Shown: positions 45,324 to 53,895, counted from the stretch's first letter. The stretch is DNA of 64,000 nucleotides from Acidaminobacter sp. JC074 (GCF_022496765.1 NZ_VANV01000006.1:136967-200966); one strand, 5' to 3'. The notes: generated by a model from the letters alone, not told the origin. Translations and numbers: made by a program.

Positions 45324-45773
45324 ATGATTAATATTAAAATATATACTGCAACAGTAATCACTTGTGCTAAGTATGCCCTTGAAGTACTACACAATGATCT
45401 ATCTGGTTTAGCAGGTGGTGGTTGCGGCGGAAGTGGCGGCGGATGTGGTTGTAGCGGCGGTGCCAGTTCGTTAATGACGATTGAAGATTTAGAAGAAATA
45501 TTTAGTGATATGGATGGTTATGAGATTGAAGTAATCAATCACGATGAACAACCTGAAAGATACTATGAAGGCTTAAAGAAGACCTTTGATAAAATGGGGT
45601 TTGAAACAGTTGTTGATAATGGCACTGTAGAATACATCAAAAGTGCCTATGCACCAATTATTACAGTTGATGATATTATTATTTCTATGGGAAGAGTCCC
45701 TGAAGATTATGAGTTGATTGATGCAATTGAAGAGAACACTAAAGTACCGGTAGCTGCTTCGGCTGGATTCTAG
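45324..45773 (+). CDS. Gly/Cys-rich, probable thioredoxin-like protein
   Basis: 149 residues from the ATG at 45324 (AAGGAG upstream). INIKIYTATVITC is a first strand ending in Cys14; a flexible insert GGGCGGSGGGCGCSGG follows (Cys34, 41, 43); the C-terminal YAPIITVDDIIISMGR resembles a cis-proline strand pair. The poly-Gly/Cys insert would be a flexible soft-metal or thiol binding arm. No family recognised. Confidence 0.72.
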   Translation: MINIKIYTATVITCAKYALEVLHNDLSGLAGGGCGGSGGGCGCSGGASSLMTIEDLEEIFSDMDGYEIEVINHDEQPERYYEGLKKTFDKMGFETVVDNGTVEYIKSAYAPIITVDDIIISMGRVPEDYELIDAIEENTKVPVAASAGF

Positions 45774-45897
45774 CCGATAGTTGTTATAAATAACAAGGAA
45801 GTGCTAATAAAAAACTGCCCCTTTATTAGCGTACATTCAATCTGTATGACAAGTTATTGTTAGAATGATATTAATGAATGACTTCCCCCCTCAAACT

Positions 45898-45930
45898 AAA
45901 GTCAAACCTTTATTAGGTTTGACTTTTTTC
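45898..45930 (+). terminator. Terminator of thioredoxin-fold 2 operon
   Basis: 12-bp perfect stem AAAGTCAAACCT / AGGTTTGACTTT, five-base loop, T-run. A second hairpin without T-run (GCTAATAAA/TTTATTAGC, 45803-45830) lies just upstream. Confidence 0.9.
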
Positions 45931-45965
45931 TATTCATATTATTTTTGGTTAATTAAATCTAAATA

Positions 45966-46000
45966 GAGAAAAACTCAAGACGTAGTCGCTCGAGTTTTGA
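45966..46000 (-). terminator. Terminator of the 24-residue peptide gene
   Basis: Minus strand AAAACTC-AG pairs with CT-GAGTTTT, followed by TTTC; ends the transcript that starts at site E. Confidence 0.7.
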
Positions 46001-46011
46001 TGGACATTTTA

Positions 46012-46086
46012 TTATCGAAATAATCTTCTAAATAAGATGCTTATTGTTGAAATTGCCATAATCATTAACAGTATTGTTTTTCTCAT
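46012..46086 (-). CDS. 24-residue hydrophobic peptide
   Basis: A tiny frame beginning MRKTILLM and ending RRLFR: one hydrophobic helix with basic ends. GGGAG stands 6 bases before the ATG. It is the only frame between promoter site E and a terminator, so the whole unit is about 170 bases. Could be a membrane peptide or the visible part of a regulatory RNA. No family recognised. Confidence 0.6.
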   Translation of the reverse strand: MRKTILLMIMAISTISILFRRLFR

Positions 46087-46140
46087 CTGATCTCCCTTCG
46101 CATTGAATATTAAACTAGAATTTTGATGTTTAATATAAGT

Positions 46141-46189
46141 AGTATATACAATTAAAACAGGGAAGTTAAGTATGTACTTTTTTGTAACT
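46141..46189 (-). promoter_or_regulatory. Regulon promoter site E (24-residue peptide)
   Basis: Minus strand AGTTACAAAA then AAGTACATACTT (46168-46189), 21 bp, TATACT (46141-46146). Confidence 0.88.
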
Positions 46190-46242
46190 ACTTGATGAAT
46201 TTAGGTTGTTCTTCATTAAAATTTTGTTCGTAGGCACAGTAG

Positions 46243-46297
46243 GTAACTGGTATCAAAAAAGTGCGTACTTGTTACAAACACTGGGATTTGGTATATT
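46243..46297 (+). promoter_or_regulatory. Regulon promoter site F (thioredoxin-fold 3)
   Basis: GTAACTGGTATC and AAGTGCGTACTT (within 46243-46270), 21 bp, TATATT (46292-46297). It is divergent from site E, 54 bp away. Confidence 0.88.
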
Positions 46298-46335
46298 TGC
46301 ATTGAAGAAAATAACTAAGACTTTTGGAGGTTACA

Positions 46336-46653
46336 ATGGAAAAAATTAAAATTGAAATTTTTGGAATAAGAGATAGATTTCCTGCAGCTGGCGGTTGTGG
46401 GTGTGGTCCTTCCCAAACTATGATTGAAATGTATGATGAGTTTATGTATCGTATGAAGTCAAATGAATTATATGAGCATTTAGATATTTCGTTTATTGAT
46501 TATAAGGATGACATAGAAGGTTATGATCATGTAAAAAGTGCCATTCTAAGTGGCTTTAATTTGCCGCTTACAGCAATCGATGGTCGTATCAGATTTCATA
46601 ACTCAGTACCATTCAATCAAATTGTAAGACTCATTTCAAGGCAAATAAAGTAG
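46336..46653 (+). CDS. Small thioredoxin-fold CxC protein 3
   Basis: 105 residues from the ATG at 46336, after GGAGG. Closest to paralogue 2: IEIFGIRDRFPAAGG, CGCGP (Cys21, Cys23), TMIEMYDEF, LPLTAIDGRIRFH and an NQI helix at the end. Monocistronic behind site F, unless transcription reads on to the ridA gene. Confidence 0.8.
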   Translation: MEKIKIEIFGIRDRFPAAGGCGCGPSQTMIEMYDEFMYRMKSNELYEHLDISFIDYKDDIEGYDHVKSAILSGFNLPLTAIDGRIRFHNSVPFNQIVRLISRQIK

Positions 46654-46935
46654 TTTTTTAGTAAATGAATTATAATTTACACTTCAACATAGAAAGATAA
46701 CTATTTTTTAGTATCAGGTTAGAGTAGATTTTATAGAATGCCTTATTGTTTAATAAGTGTAATAGTTGCTTATTAAAATATATTCATACTTTCATAACAC
46801 CTTGAGCAGTAAGGTAATTTTAGTTTTATTGGGACTTAATTTGATTGAATAGAAGACAATGATTTATAGGTTTAATGAGAAAAGACAATGTAGATTAAAT
46901 ATCTACTAGAAATCAAACATGTTTTGGAGGAAAAA

Positions 46936-47313
46936 ATGAAAAAGGTTATATCAACGGTTAATGCGCCGTTAGCAATAGGTCCATATTCACAAGCTAATCA
47001 AGTAGGCAATACGATTTATATTTCAGGACAGTTACCAATTGATCCAGTTACTGGTGAGTTTTCAAGTGAAGAGATTAAAGGGCAAACAAAGCAGTCTCTT
47101 GAAAATGCTAAGGCAATCTTAATTGAGGGCGGATTCACTATGGAGAATGTTGTTAAAACAACAGTATACTTAGATGATATCAAAGAGTTTGTAAGTATGA
47201 ATGAGGTGTATGCTCAGTATTTTACTTCAAAATTTCCTGCTCGTGCTGCATTTGAAGTTGCTAAGTTACCATTAGGGGCAAAGGTAGAAATTGAAATGAT
47301 TGCTGTAAAATAA
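46936..47313 (+). CDS. ridA: RidA family 2-iminobutanoate/imine deaminase
   Basis: 125 residues from the ATG at 46936, after GGAGG. GPYSQA, ISGQLP, and the signature around Arg103 (FPARAAFEVAKLPLGAKVEIE) with the acidic residue after it. RidA hydrolyses 2-aminoacrylate and other reactive imines released by PLP lyases. Its place between two MalY-type C-S lyases fits that job. No clear copy of the regulon operator was found in its 282-bp upstream gap; a weak TTGATT-N17-TTATAG may be the promoter. Confidence 0.93.
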   Translation: MKKVISTVNAPLAIGPYSQANQVGNTIYISGQLPIDPVTGEFSSEEIKGQTKQSLENAKAILIEGGFTMENVVKTTVYLDDIKEFVSMNEVYAQYFTSKFPARAAFEVAKLPLGAKVEIEMIAVK

Positions 47314-47360
47314 TAAAAGTGAATAGATCTGTTTCTGATTTGATAAGTTAATAGTATATA

Positions 47361-47400
47361 GAAAAAACTACTCCGATGATAATACAGGAGTAGTTTTTTT
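47361..47400. terminator. Bidirectional terminator
   Basis: Stem AAAAAACTACTCC / GGAGTAGTTTTTT with a 12-base loop, between convergent ridA and the chemoreceptor gene. Confidence 0.9.
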
Positions 47401-47422
47401 AGGTAGTATGTTGGATTATGGT

Positions 47423-49429
47423 TTAAGTGACCTTAAATTCACTAATATTTTTTAGTAGTTTATCAGTAGCGTTCTCTTGCTCGTCAGCAATAGCTGTTAC
47501 TCTATCAACAGCTTCTGAGACGATGTTGATATTATCGCTAATATTTAGACTATTTGCAGTAGCCTGTTGAATTGCACTTGCTATTGATTCAATAGAACTA
47601 CCTACTTCGTTAATTTCTTTGTCAATTTCACTTGCATGGATATTAAAGTTCTTCATAATGTTTTCTACGAGCTCTGAATCGCTAAGATATTGTTCACTAG
47701 TAGAAACCAGCATTTGATAATCTGGAATTACCTTTTTATCTATAAATGTCAACATGTTAGTAGATTGAATGGAAACCTCTTCAAAAGCTTCATTAACTTC
47801 TTTAATTAACTCACTTATTTGGGCAACTGTCTGCGTAGATGCTTCTGCAAGTTTTCGGACTTCTTCCGCTACAACAGCAAAGCCATTGCCATGTTCTCCA
47901 GCTCTTGCTGCTTCTATTGCTGCATTCAAGGCAAGTAAGTTTGTTTGAGTTGCTATTTGATTAATGGTGTCTGCCATCAAGGATATTTCTTTTACAACTT
48001 CAGCTTTTTCCAGTGAAGCATGGACATTGTCATGATTTTCCTGATATATAGTATGAACTTCATCTAACGATTTGATCCCTTTTTGTCGAATTTCAATAGC
48101 TTTTTCAGCGATAGCCTTTGCATTGCATAAGCCTTCTTTTGCTGTTGTCTTCAATTCTTGGGTTCGATTTACAATCAGATTAGATTTAGAGTTAACTTGA
48201 TCTGAAGCAGCAGAAGTTTCCTCAATGCCAGCCGTAATTTCTTGAGTTGCAGCATTAATGTTATGAAGCTGTACATTAAATTCCTCAATTGCTGAATGGA
48301 GTTCCTTCGAAGTTTCAGAAACAAGAGAACTGTTATTATTAACGACGGATAAGTGTGATCTTAACTGATGTGACATTTCTTTAAATGAATGACCAATGAG
48401 TCCTATTTCGTCATTCTTAGAAAATTTAAGTTTTCTAGAGAAATCACCATTTCCTGCATACGCCATTTCTTCTGAAAGTCTTTTCAAGGGCTTACTAATA
48501 ACAATTCTTGTAAATGCTTCGACAATAATTATAGCAATTATTACACCAATAAATAAAACAAGAATAAGCATTTTCTGTGTATCTAGATTGGTTTTCATAT
48601 AATCGTTATAACTAGCTGTGACGATTAAAGCCCAGTTACCGATAGGTTTATAGGCTGCATAGTATTTGTCTGCAAATCGACTATAGTGGAAGCTACCGCT
48701 AGTATTGTTCTCAATCCCTTCAATGACTTGAATGGTTTCAGGTATTTCTTGTTCTAATATATTCATATTAAGTGATAGATTATCGCTTGGATGGACAGTG
48801 ACGAGCCCAGTTTGATCAACTAGATAACCAAAACCATTATCAAATATATGAATGTCTTTGATGTGTTTAGCCACGTTAGTCATACTCATTGCAGCTACAA
48901 CAACTCCAATTGTTTCACCGTTTTCACTAACAGGTTGGCAAATGGCTACAATATTTCCATTTGATGTTCTTGATTTCAAGACATTACTTTGGCTCATTTG
49001 ACCACTTGCAATAGTTGCCTTAAAGTATTGCCGGTCACTGATAGACGTAGTAGAGTTTGTCTTTTCATCAGTTACAATTACGCGACCTTTTGCATCGGCA
49101 ATTAATAATCTTTCAATGGTGCCATTTGAAATTCTAACTTGCTCAGCAAGGTCGTTTCTTATTCTGTTGAGTGAATTGCCTTTAGAATGAATGGTATTCC
49201 TTACTTCTCTACTGCTACTGATAGAGTTTAAGAGCATTTGTGCACCTAAAAGCTCAGCTTCTAGTGCCTCAGCTTTATTGTTTGCAAGCTCTCTCATTCT
49301 TTCATAAATTGCGTTTTCGGTAGCTTTTTTGAATTGCACTAATGTGATAGTGCCTGGTATTGTAACAATCAAGATTATTACAATAAGAAACATGGCTAAG
49401 AGTTTGGTTCTTATACTATAAAATTTCAT
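47423..49429 (-). CDS. Methyl-accepting chemotaxis protein
   Basis: 668 residues. One membrane helix at 7-30, an extracellular dCache-like sensor to about 270, second helix near 285-310, HAMP, then a long coiled-coil signalling domain whose tip reads [19 protein letters not shown]. Ligand unknown. It follows C-S lyase 2 by 54 bases with no terminator seen, so it may share promoter site G and tie taxis to the thiol regulon. Confidence 0.92.
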   Translation of the reverse strand: MKFYSIRTKLLAMFLIVIILIVTIPGTITLVQFKKATENAIYERMRELANNKAEALEAELLGAQMLLNSISSSREVRNTIHSKGNSLNRIRNDLAEQVRISNGTIERLLIADAKGRVIVTDEKTNSTTSISDRQYFKATIASGQMSQSNVLKSRTSNGNIVAICQPVSENGETIGVVVAAMSMTNVAKHIKDIHIFDNGFGYLVDQTGLVTVHPSDNLSLNMNILEQEIPETIQVIEGIENNTSGSFHYSRFADKYYAAYKPIGNWALIVTASYNDYMKTNLDTQKMLILVLFIGVIIAIIIVEAFTRIVISKPLKRLSEEMAYAGNGDFSRKLKFSKNDEIGLIGHSFKEMSHQLRSHLSVVNNNSSLVSETSKELHSAIEEFNVQLHNINAATQEITAGIEETSAASDQVNSKSNLIVNRTQELKTTAKEGLCNAKAIAEKAIEIRQKGIKSLDEVHTIYQENHDNVHASLEKAEVVKEISLMADTINQIATQTNLLALNAAIEAARAGEHGNGFAVVAEEVRKLAEASTQTVAQISELIKEVNEAFEEVSIQSTNMLTFIDKKVIPDYQMLVSTSEQYLSDSELVENIMKNFNIHASEIDKEINEVGSSIESIASAIQQATANSLNISDNINIVSEAVDRVTAIADEQENATDKLLKNISEFKVT

Positions 49430-49483
49430 CTTTCATACTCTCCATTCATTAGATCATAATAGATTAAGCTTGTTAGCGGATCT

Positions 49484-50677
49484 TTATTGGTGAATTGCCT
49501 GAATAATAGTTATGGCAATCTTAAGTTTAGACAATGCAGTCATTAAGACAATTTTGGGACAAGCGATATTGATTCGAATAAAACCAGCACCTTGATGGCC
49601 GAACCAAGAACCTGCATCTACTGCTAGGTCACCGTATTTAGCGATCGCCTCAATAAGGTAGTTTGAATCTGTGGAGATTTCTCTTAAGTCGAGCCATACC
49701 ATAAAAGTGCCCTCAGGTTTGATTATATTAATTTCAGGAAGTTCTTTGTTAATAAAGTTTTCAAGAATCATATAATTAGTTTCCAGAACCTTTGAAAAGT
49801 GACTCAACCAGTTGTAACCATGGGTATAGGCAGTTTCGAAAGCAATATTATTTAGAATGTTGTTGTTATTAATATGATATTTATCAACAAAGCTTTTATA
49901 TTTCTTACTAATTAATGAGTTGTTTATTAATACAACGGCCATTGATTGACCTGATATATTAAATGTTTTACCAGGAGCTAAAAGAGTGATGGTGTTTCTA
50001 GAAATCTTATCCGACAAGTCCATTATGTTAGTCATGGATATGTCTTTGTATAGGATATCACGATGGACTTCATCAGAAATAATCTTGACATTATGTTTGA
50101 TACATAAATCTGCTACTTTTCTGAGTTCTATATCAGTCCATACACGACCTACTGGGTTGTGAGGATTAGAGAGGATTAACACTTTTGATTTGGGATTTGT
50201 AAGTAAGCTTTCTAGATGATTAAGATCCATTTCGTATCTACCTGACTCATATCTTAAAGGGTTTTCTGTAACTTGTCTGTTTAGATTTTTGATAGATTTA
50301 GCAAACATTTGGTAAACAGGCGGTTGAATGATTATATAATCATCTTTATCAGTTAATATTTCTATAAGTACAGGCAGTGCTGTAGAAATACTTGGTGAAA
50401 AATGAATATATTCTTCTGGTATATGAAAGTTATGTTTATCTAAGTGCCATTTTTTAAAAGCATGAAGCATCTTTTTAGTTCTATGTTCATAGCCAAAGTG
50501 ACCTTTGGAGACTCTTTTTTTTAGATTAGCTACGATTTCAGGTGAAGTCATAAAATCCATATCATTTAGCCATAAGGGGAGTAATTTATCTTTGTTAAAG
50601 AACTCCAGCTGTTTTTCGGTTTGATATTTAATAGAAGGTGTTTGATCTCTTTTAATTGAGCGATTAAAATATAACAT
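49484..50677 (-). CDS. MalY/PatB-type C-S lyase, copy 2
   Basis: 397 residues, clearly paralogous to copy 1: LLPLWLNDMDF, IIIQPPVYQMF, LSNPHNPVGRVW, IISDEVHRDI, LLAPGKTFNISGQS with the PLP lysine, and GAGFIRINIACP near the end. Both copies keep the lyase hallmarks, so neither looks dead. Driven by promoter site G. Having two enzymes suggests two related S-conjugate substrates. Confidence 0.88.
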   Translation of the reverse strand: MLYFNRSIKRDQTPSIKYQTEKQLEFFNKDKLLPLWLNDMDFMTSPEIVANLKKRVSKGHFGYEHRTKKMLHAFKKWHLDKHNFHIPEEYIHFSPSISTALPVLIEILTDKDDYIIIQPPVYQMFAKSIKNLNRQVTENPLRYESGRYEMDLNHLESLLTNPKSKVLILSNPHNPVGRVWTDIELRKVADLCIKHNVKIISDEVHRDILYKDISMTNIMDLSDKISRNTITLLAPGKTFNISGQSMAVVLINNSLISKKYKSFVDKYHINNNNILNNIAFETAYTHGYNWLSHFSKVLETNYMILENFINKELPEINIIKPEGTFMVWLDLREISTDSNYLIEAIAKYGDLAVDAGSWFGHQGAGFIRINIACPKIVLMTALSKLKIAITIIQAIHQ

Positions 50678-50746
50678 TAAATTTTCCTTTCAACTACTTG
50701 GTTCATCAATTGCTGATTGACTCAAAAGTAAATTATCATTGCACAC

Positions 50747-50794
50747 ATTATATCAATTATTGGTTGAATTACTAGTATGTACTTTTTTGTAACT
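50747..50794 (-). promoter_or_regulatory. Regulon promoter site G (C-S lyase 2)
   Basis: Minus strand AGTTACAAAA then AAGTACATACTA (50773-50794), 20 bp, TATAAT (50747-50752). Confidence 0.87.
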
Positions 50795-50861
50795 ACTTAC
50801 TCGAATGTAACTAATATAGAGCTTTTGAGCGTGTTCTTAGTCAAAATTTATACACAAAAAA

Positions 50862-50900
50862 AGTGCTGTCTGATAAATATGAAATCTATCAAAAAACACT
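50862..50900 (-). terminator. Terminator of HxlR 2
   Basis: Minus strand AGTG-TGATA pairs with TATCA-CACT with internal unpaired bases, followed by seven Ts. Imperfect stem. Confidence 0.6.
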
Positions 50901-50929
50901 GATTGCATTAGGTTAAATTTTGGTATAGG

Positions 50930-51259
50930 TTATTGCCTTTTAAATCCCCAGTCACACATTAAATCCAAAATAGGTACTAATGTTTCACCTTCTTTAGTTA
51001 AGGAATATTCTACTTTAGGAGGAACTGTTTCGTAGTCTTTTCTTCTAATAAGTTTATCTGCTATGAGTTCTTTTAATTGTTGACTCAACATTTTATTGGT
51101 AACACCTGGTATAAATCGTCGTATTTGACCATACCTTTTAGTACCATTTTTAGCAAGGAACCATAAAATTAAAGGTTTCCATTTGCCCCCCATCTTTGAC
51201 AGTGTATAAGGAATACCGCATTCTTCACTGCTTAATACTTCTAAATTATATGTACTCAT
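50930..51259 (-). CDS. HxlR-family regulator 2
   Basis: 109 residues with GGKWKPLILWFLA, KRYGQIRRFIPGVTNKMLSQQLKEL and VEYSLTKEG. Cys14 lies before the winged helix and another Cys near the C-terminus, matching HxlR 1. The DNA-reading helix GQIxRFIPxVTNKMLSQQLKEL is nearly identical to that of HxlR 1, so both probably recognise the same operator. Operator site H lies between this gene and the divergent thioredoxin-fold gene 4 and could also serve its own promoter. Confidence 0.9.
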   Translation of the reverse strand: MSTYNLEVLSSEECGIPYTLSKMGGKWKPLILWFLAKNGTKRYGQIRRFIPGVTNKMLSQQLKELIADKLIRRKDYETVPPKVEYSLTKEGETLVPILDLMCDWGFKRQ

Positions 51260-51305
51260 CAGGCCCTCCTTTACTGCATTTTACGCAATTTTAAGTTTCG
51301 TAGAA

Positions 51306-51361
51306 GTAACCAGTTACTAAAAAGTGCATACTTCTATACATATACTATTCTATTCTATAAT
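51306..51361 (+). promoter_or_regulatory. Regulon promoter site H
   Basis: GTAACCAGTTAC and AAAGTGCATACTT (51306-51333), 22 bp, TATAAT (51356-51361). First of two tandem copies before thioredoxin-fold gene 4, and adjacent to the start of divergent HxlR 2. Confidence 0.83.
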
Positions 51362-51417
51362 TAACTTGAAGTAAAATAATGGACAAGTTGATTTTTAGTA
51401 AGACAGTAGTTTAATTG

Positions 51418-51472
51418 GTAACTGGTTACAATAAAGTACGTACTTGTAAGTATTATTTTCCTTTGTTATATT
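51418..51472 (+). promoter_or_regulatory. Regulon promoter site I (thioredoxin-fold 4)
   Basis: GTAACTGGTTAC (51418-51429, 4 of 6 possible pairs excluding none of the outer five) and the perfect palindrome AAGTACGTACTT (51434-51445), 21 bp, TATATT (51467-51472). This is the clearest copy for defining the operator. Confidence 0.92.
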
Positions 51473-51499
51473 CTCAGAGGAAGGCAAAGGAGGTTCAAA

Positions 51500-51826
51500 A
51501 TGGAAATAACGATAGAAGTATTTGGTCATAGAGAAGATGTACCAGCTTCATGTGAGTATGGTCCTTCTGTAACTATGGGAGAGATGTTTGACGATTTTAT
51601 GGATAAACTCATGTTGAATGAATTATATGAGTTTATAGATTTAACATTTGTTGAATATTCAGAGTTGTTAGAGGAGCATGACTATGCAAAGGAAGCATAT
51701 GAAAGAGGCTTGCAATTGCCAATCGTTGCTATTGATGGGAAAGTCTATTACCATAGTACAATTCCATATAATCAAATATTAGAAACCCTTAATATGAAAT
51801 TTAAGGTGGAGAAAAAGGCAAGTTAA
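51500..51826 (+). CDS. Small thioredoxin-fold protein 4, CxC lost
   Basis: 108 residues, paralogous to the CxC proteins (VEVFG, then TMGEMFDDFMDKL, NELYEFIDLTFVEYSE, LPIVAIDGKVYYH). The CGCGP motif has become SCEYGP, leaving one cysteine (Cys18). A basic tail KVEKKAS ends it. GGAGG precedes the ATG. A single-cysteine form could still form mixed disulfides, or may bind rather than reduce. Confidence 0.78.
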   Translation: MEITIEVFGHREDVPASCEYGPSVTMGEMFDDFMDKLMLNELYEFIDLTFVEYSELLEEHDYAKEAYERGLQLPIVAIDGKVYYHSTIPYNQILETLNMKFKVEKKAS

Positions 51827-51845
51827 GTATTTAAACAATCATCAT

Positions 51846-51962
51846 CAACTAGTTAGTTTTATAAGCCCTCATATTAACTAGTTGTTGACATAAAATCCAC
51901 AGGCTAATCGACTCATCACTGGCCATTAGCCAATACTGAACCAATACTTTTGGTTCAGTATT
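51846..51962. repeat. Three consecutive inverted repeats
   Basis: Hairpin 1: CAACTAGTTA / TAACTAGTTG (51846-51884). Hairpin 2: GGCTAAT / ATTAGCC (51902-51931). Hairpin 3: a perfect 13-bp stem AATACTGAACCAA / TTGGTTCAGTATT (51932-51962). None ends in a T-run. They lie in front of the LytTR gene and could be an RNA leader or an old insertion scar. Confidence 0.7.
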
Positions 51963-51988
51963 ACTCCAATATTTGAAAGGATATAGTA

Positions 51989-52696
51989 ATGATTAATTGC
52001 GTATTGGCTTATAACGATGAATTGGCAAAAAATGAAGTAGAATCAGTACTTATGAAACATGCAAATCTAAACATTTCTGTTACTACAAATGGTTTAACAG
52101 ATAGTCTGATATACATGAATTTTGATGTTTTGTTTCTTGCATTCAATATGATAGAAGCTTCTGTGATAAAAATTATTCAGAGTATAATCTATGCAAACAA
52201 AAAAGTCATTATAATATCCTCTGATTATAGATTTGCGGTCAAGGCATTTGAGTTAAATGTATCAGACTTTATACCCTATCCATTTGACAAAAAGCGTATT
52301 GAAAAAAGTTTAGATAAGATATATATGAACGCGAATAAGAATAATATGACAATTGAATACTTAAAGCAAGATGTAAAGAAAGATTTATTCAGTTTTCATA
52401 AAAATGGTAGATTGGTACCTGTTAGAGCTGATGAAATCAAGTACATCAAGGCAGAGAAAAAAGGGACAAGTATCCATACTACAAAAGGCGTCTTTAAGTT
52501 AAAAAAAGCACTTTCAAATTTTGAAAAAATGCTTGATGGTAAACTGTTTTTCAAGTGCCATAGATCGTATACGGTTAATCTGGATTATGTTGAATATATA
52601 GAAACATCGTATGGAAGAACATATGAAGCAACTCTATTAGATGAGGATGATAAGATTCCTATATCTTCTAAATATGCTGCTGTACTTAAAGGATAG
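51989..52696 (+). CDS. LytTR regulator with pseudo-receiver
   Basis: 235 residues. An N-terminal receiver-like domain lacks the phospho-accepting Asp: the usual FLD position reads VLFLAFNM (Ala near residue 51). A C-terminal LytTR DNA-binding domain starts near 135 (RADEIKYIKAEKKGTSIHT, then FFKCHRSYTVNLDYVEYI). No histidine kinase is next to it. Control is therefore probably not by phosphorylation. AAAGGA precedes the ATG. An MFS gene follows by 14 bases. Confidence 0.85.
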   Translation: MINCVLAYNDELAKNEVESVLMKHANLNISVTTNGLTDSLIYMNFDVLFLAFNMIEASVIKIIQSIIYANKKVIIISSDYRFAVKAFELNVSDFIPYPFDKKRIEKSLDKIYMNANKNNMTIEYLKQDVKKDLFSFHKNGRLVPVRADEIKYIKAEKKGTSIHTTKGVFKLKKALSNFEKMLDGKLFFKCHRSYTVNLDYVEYIETSYGRTYEATLLDEDDKIPISSKYAAVLKG

Positions 52697-52710
52697 GAGA
52701 GTGATTATAG

Positions 52711-53873
52711 ATGGGTAAGAATAAACAAATGATATTTGGCATCTCTATAGGACATTTTTTTAACGACTTATTGGTTTCTTTTGTACCGAGTATGATGTTC
52801 ATGCTTGCAATATCACATAAATTAACCATTGTTCAGCAAACCTTAATCTTAGCATTCTTGTCATTTACGAGCTCAATGCTGCAACCAGTGATTAGTAAGT
52901 TTGTTTTGTTTTTAGGTAAAAAAGTCTTAATCTTTAGTGTTATATGGATTGCAGTATTTACCTCGGCAATCTCGTTTACAAGTTCTTTTCTTGAGTTGTT
53001 TATATTGGTTGGTTTAGCTGGGATAGCATCATCTATCTACCATCCAGTAGGATCAGCACTAACTTTAAACTTAAGTAATAAATCAAAAGGGTTCTCTTTA
53101 GGTTTGTTCATGACCGTAGGTGGAGTTGCAGCTTCGTTTTCACCTTTGTTTTTTGCAATGATGACTAAATCCGGTGATTTCCGAAAGTTACTATTTATTG
53201 TTCCGATAGGACTGATTGTAGCATTTATTATGTATGCCTTAAAGACAGATGAATTGGATTTCGATTTTATAAATAAATCGAGTTCAAGAGCAAATCATGT
53301 AGAGTTTTGCACCTATAAATGGATAGGTGTGTTGATACTTTTAACAACGATAAGAAGTGTTGTTTACAAAGTTATGTTAAGTTTTGGTGTACAGGTTTTA
53401 ACATATGAAGTTATAAGTAAAAGTCACTTAGTATTCATTTTTCTTCTTGTCAGCACATTAGGCACCTTAATCGGTGGCTATGTGAGTGATAGAATACCTT
53501 CTAAACTCTTATTTGTTGCGAGCAATTTTCAACTATGTTAGCAGTTATGTTTTTTCTAATGACAACGGGATTGATACAAGGAATCATGTTTGTTCTTGCG
53601 GCTTTATCGCTTTCAATGTCTAATAGTAGTGTGTTAGTGATTGCCTCAGAAATCTTTCCAGAAAATCTGATTTTAACAAATGGTTTAATGATGGGGCTTG
53701 CTGCAGGTTTAAGCGGTGCTTTGCTCATAATTTTTGGTGTTTTCGCAGAGCAAGTAGGATTATATAATACAATAATAAGCTTGAATATACTACTTTTATT
53801 GGCAAGTGCTTACTCGTTGTTGATTCCAAAGAGAGGAAGTAAATGCAGATTGTCTGATTTGCAATATGCATAG
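52711..53873 (+). pseudogene. MFS transporter, Fsr-like, split by a frameshift
   Basis: The first frame (52711-53541) gives about 276 residues with eight membrane segments, including SSIYHPVGSALT in the manner of fosmidomycin-resistance (Fsr) transporters. It runs out near SNFQLC. A second frame (53535-53873) continues the protein with MLAVMFFLMTTG. Adding one T to the TTTT run at 53526-53529 restores one frame reading through SNFSTMLAV. So this is a one-base deletion, a real pseudogene or a sequencing error. Confidence 0.82.
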
Positions 53874-53895
53874 TAGATAATTGTGTATTCTAAAT

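Noticed and set aside
44402..46653. CxC proteins as selenoproteins
   Set aside because: The codons at the motif are ordinary cysteine codons and no in-frame TGA occurs in these frames.
46720..46820. Possible regulon operator before ridA (TTCATACTT near 46790)
   Set aside because: The GTTAC and AAGTGC parts are not conserved and the sequence at 21 bp is GGTAAT, a poor -10.
51384..51419. 11-codon ORF between sites H and I
   Set aside because: Weak ribosome site and no features; the sequence can be explained as promoter spacer.
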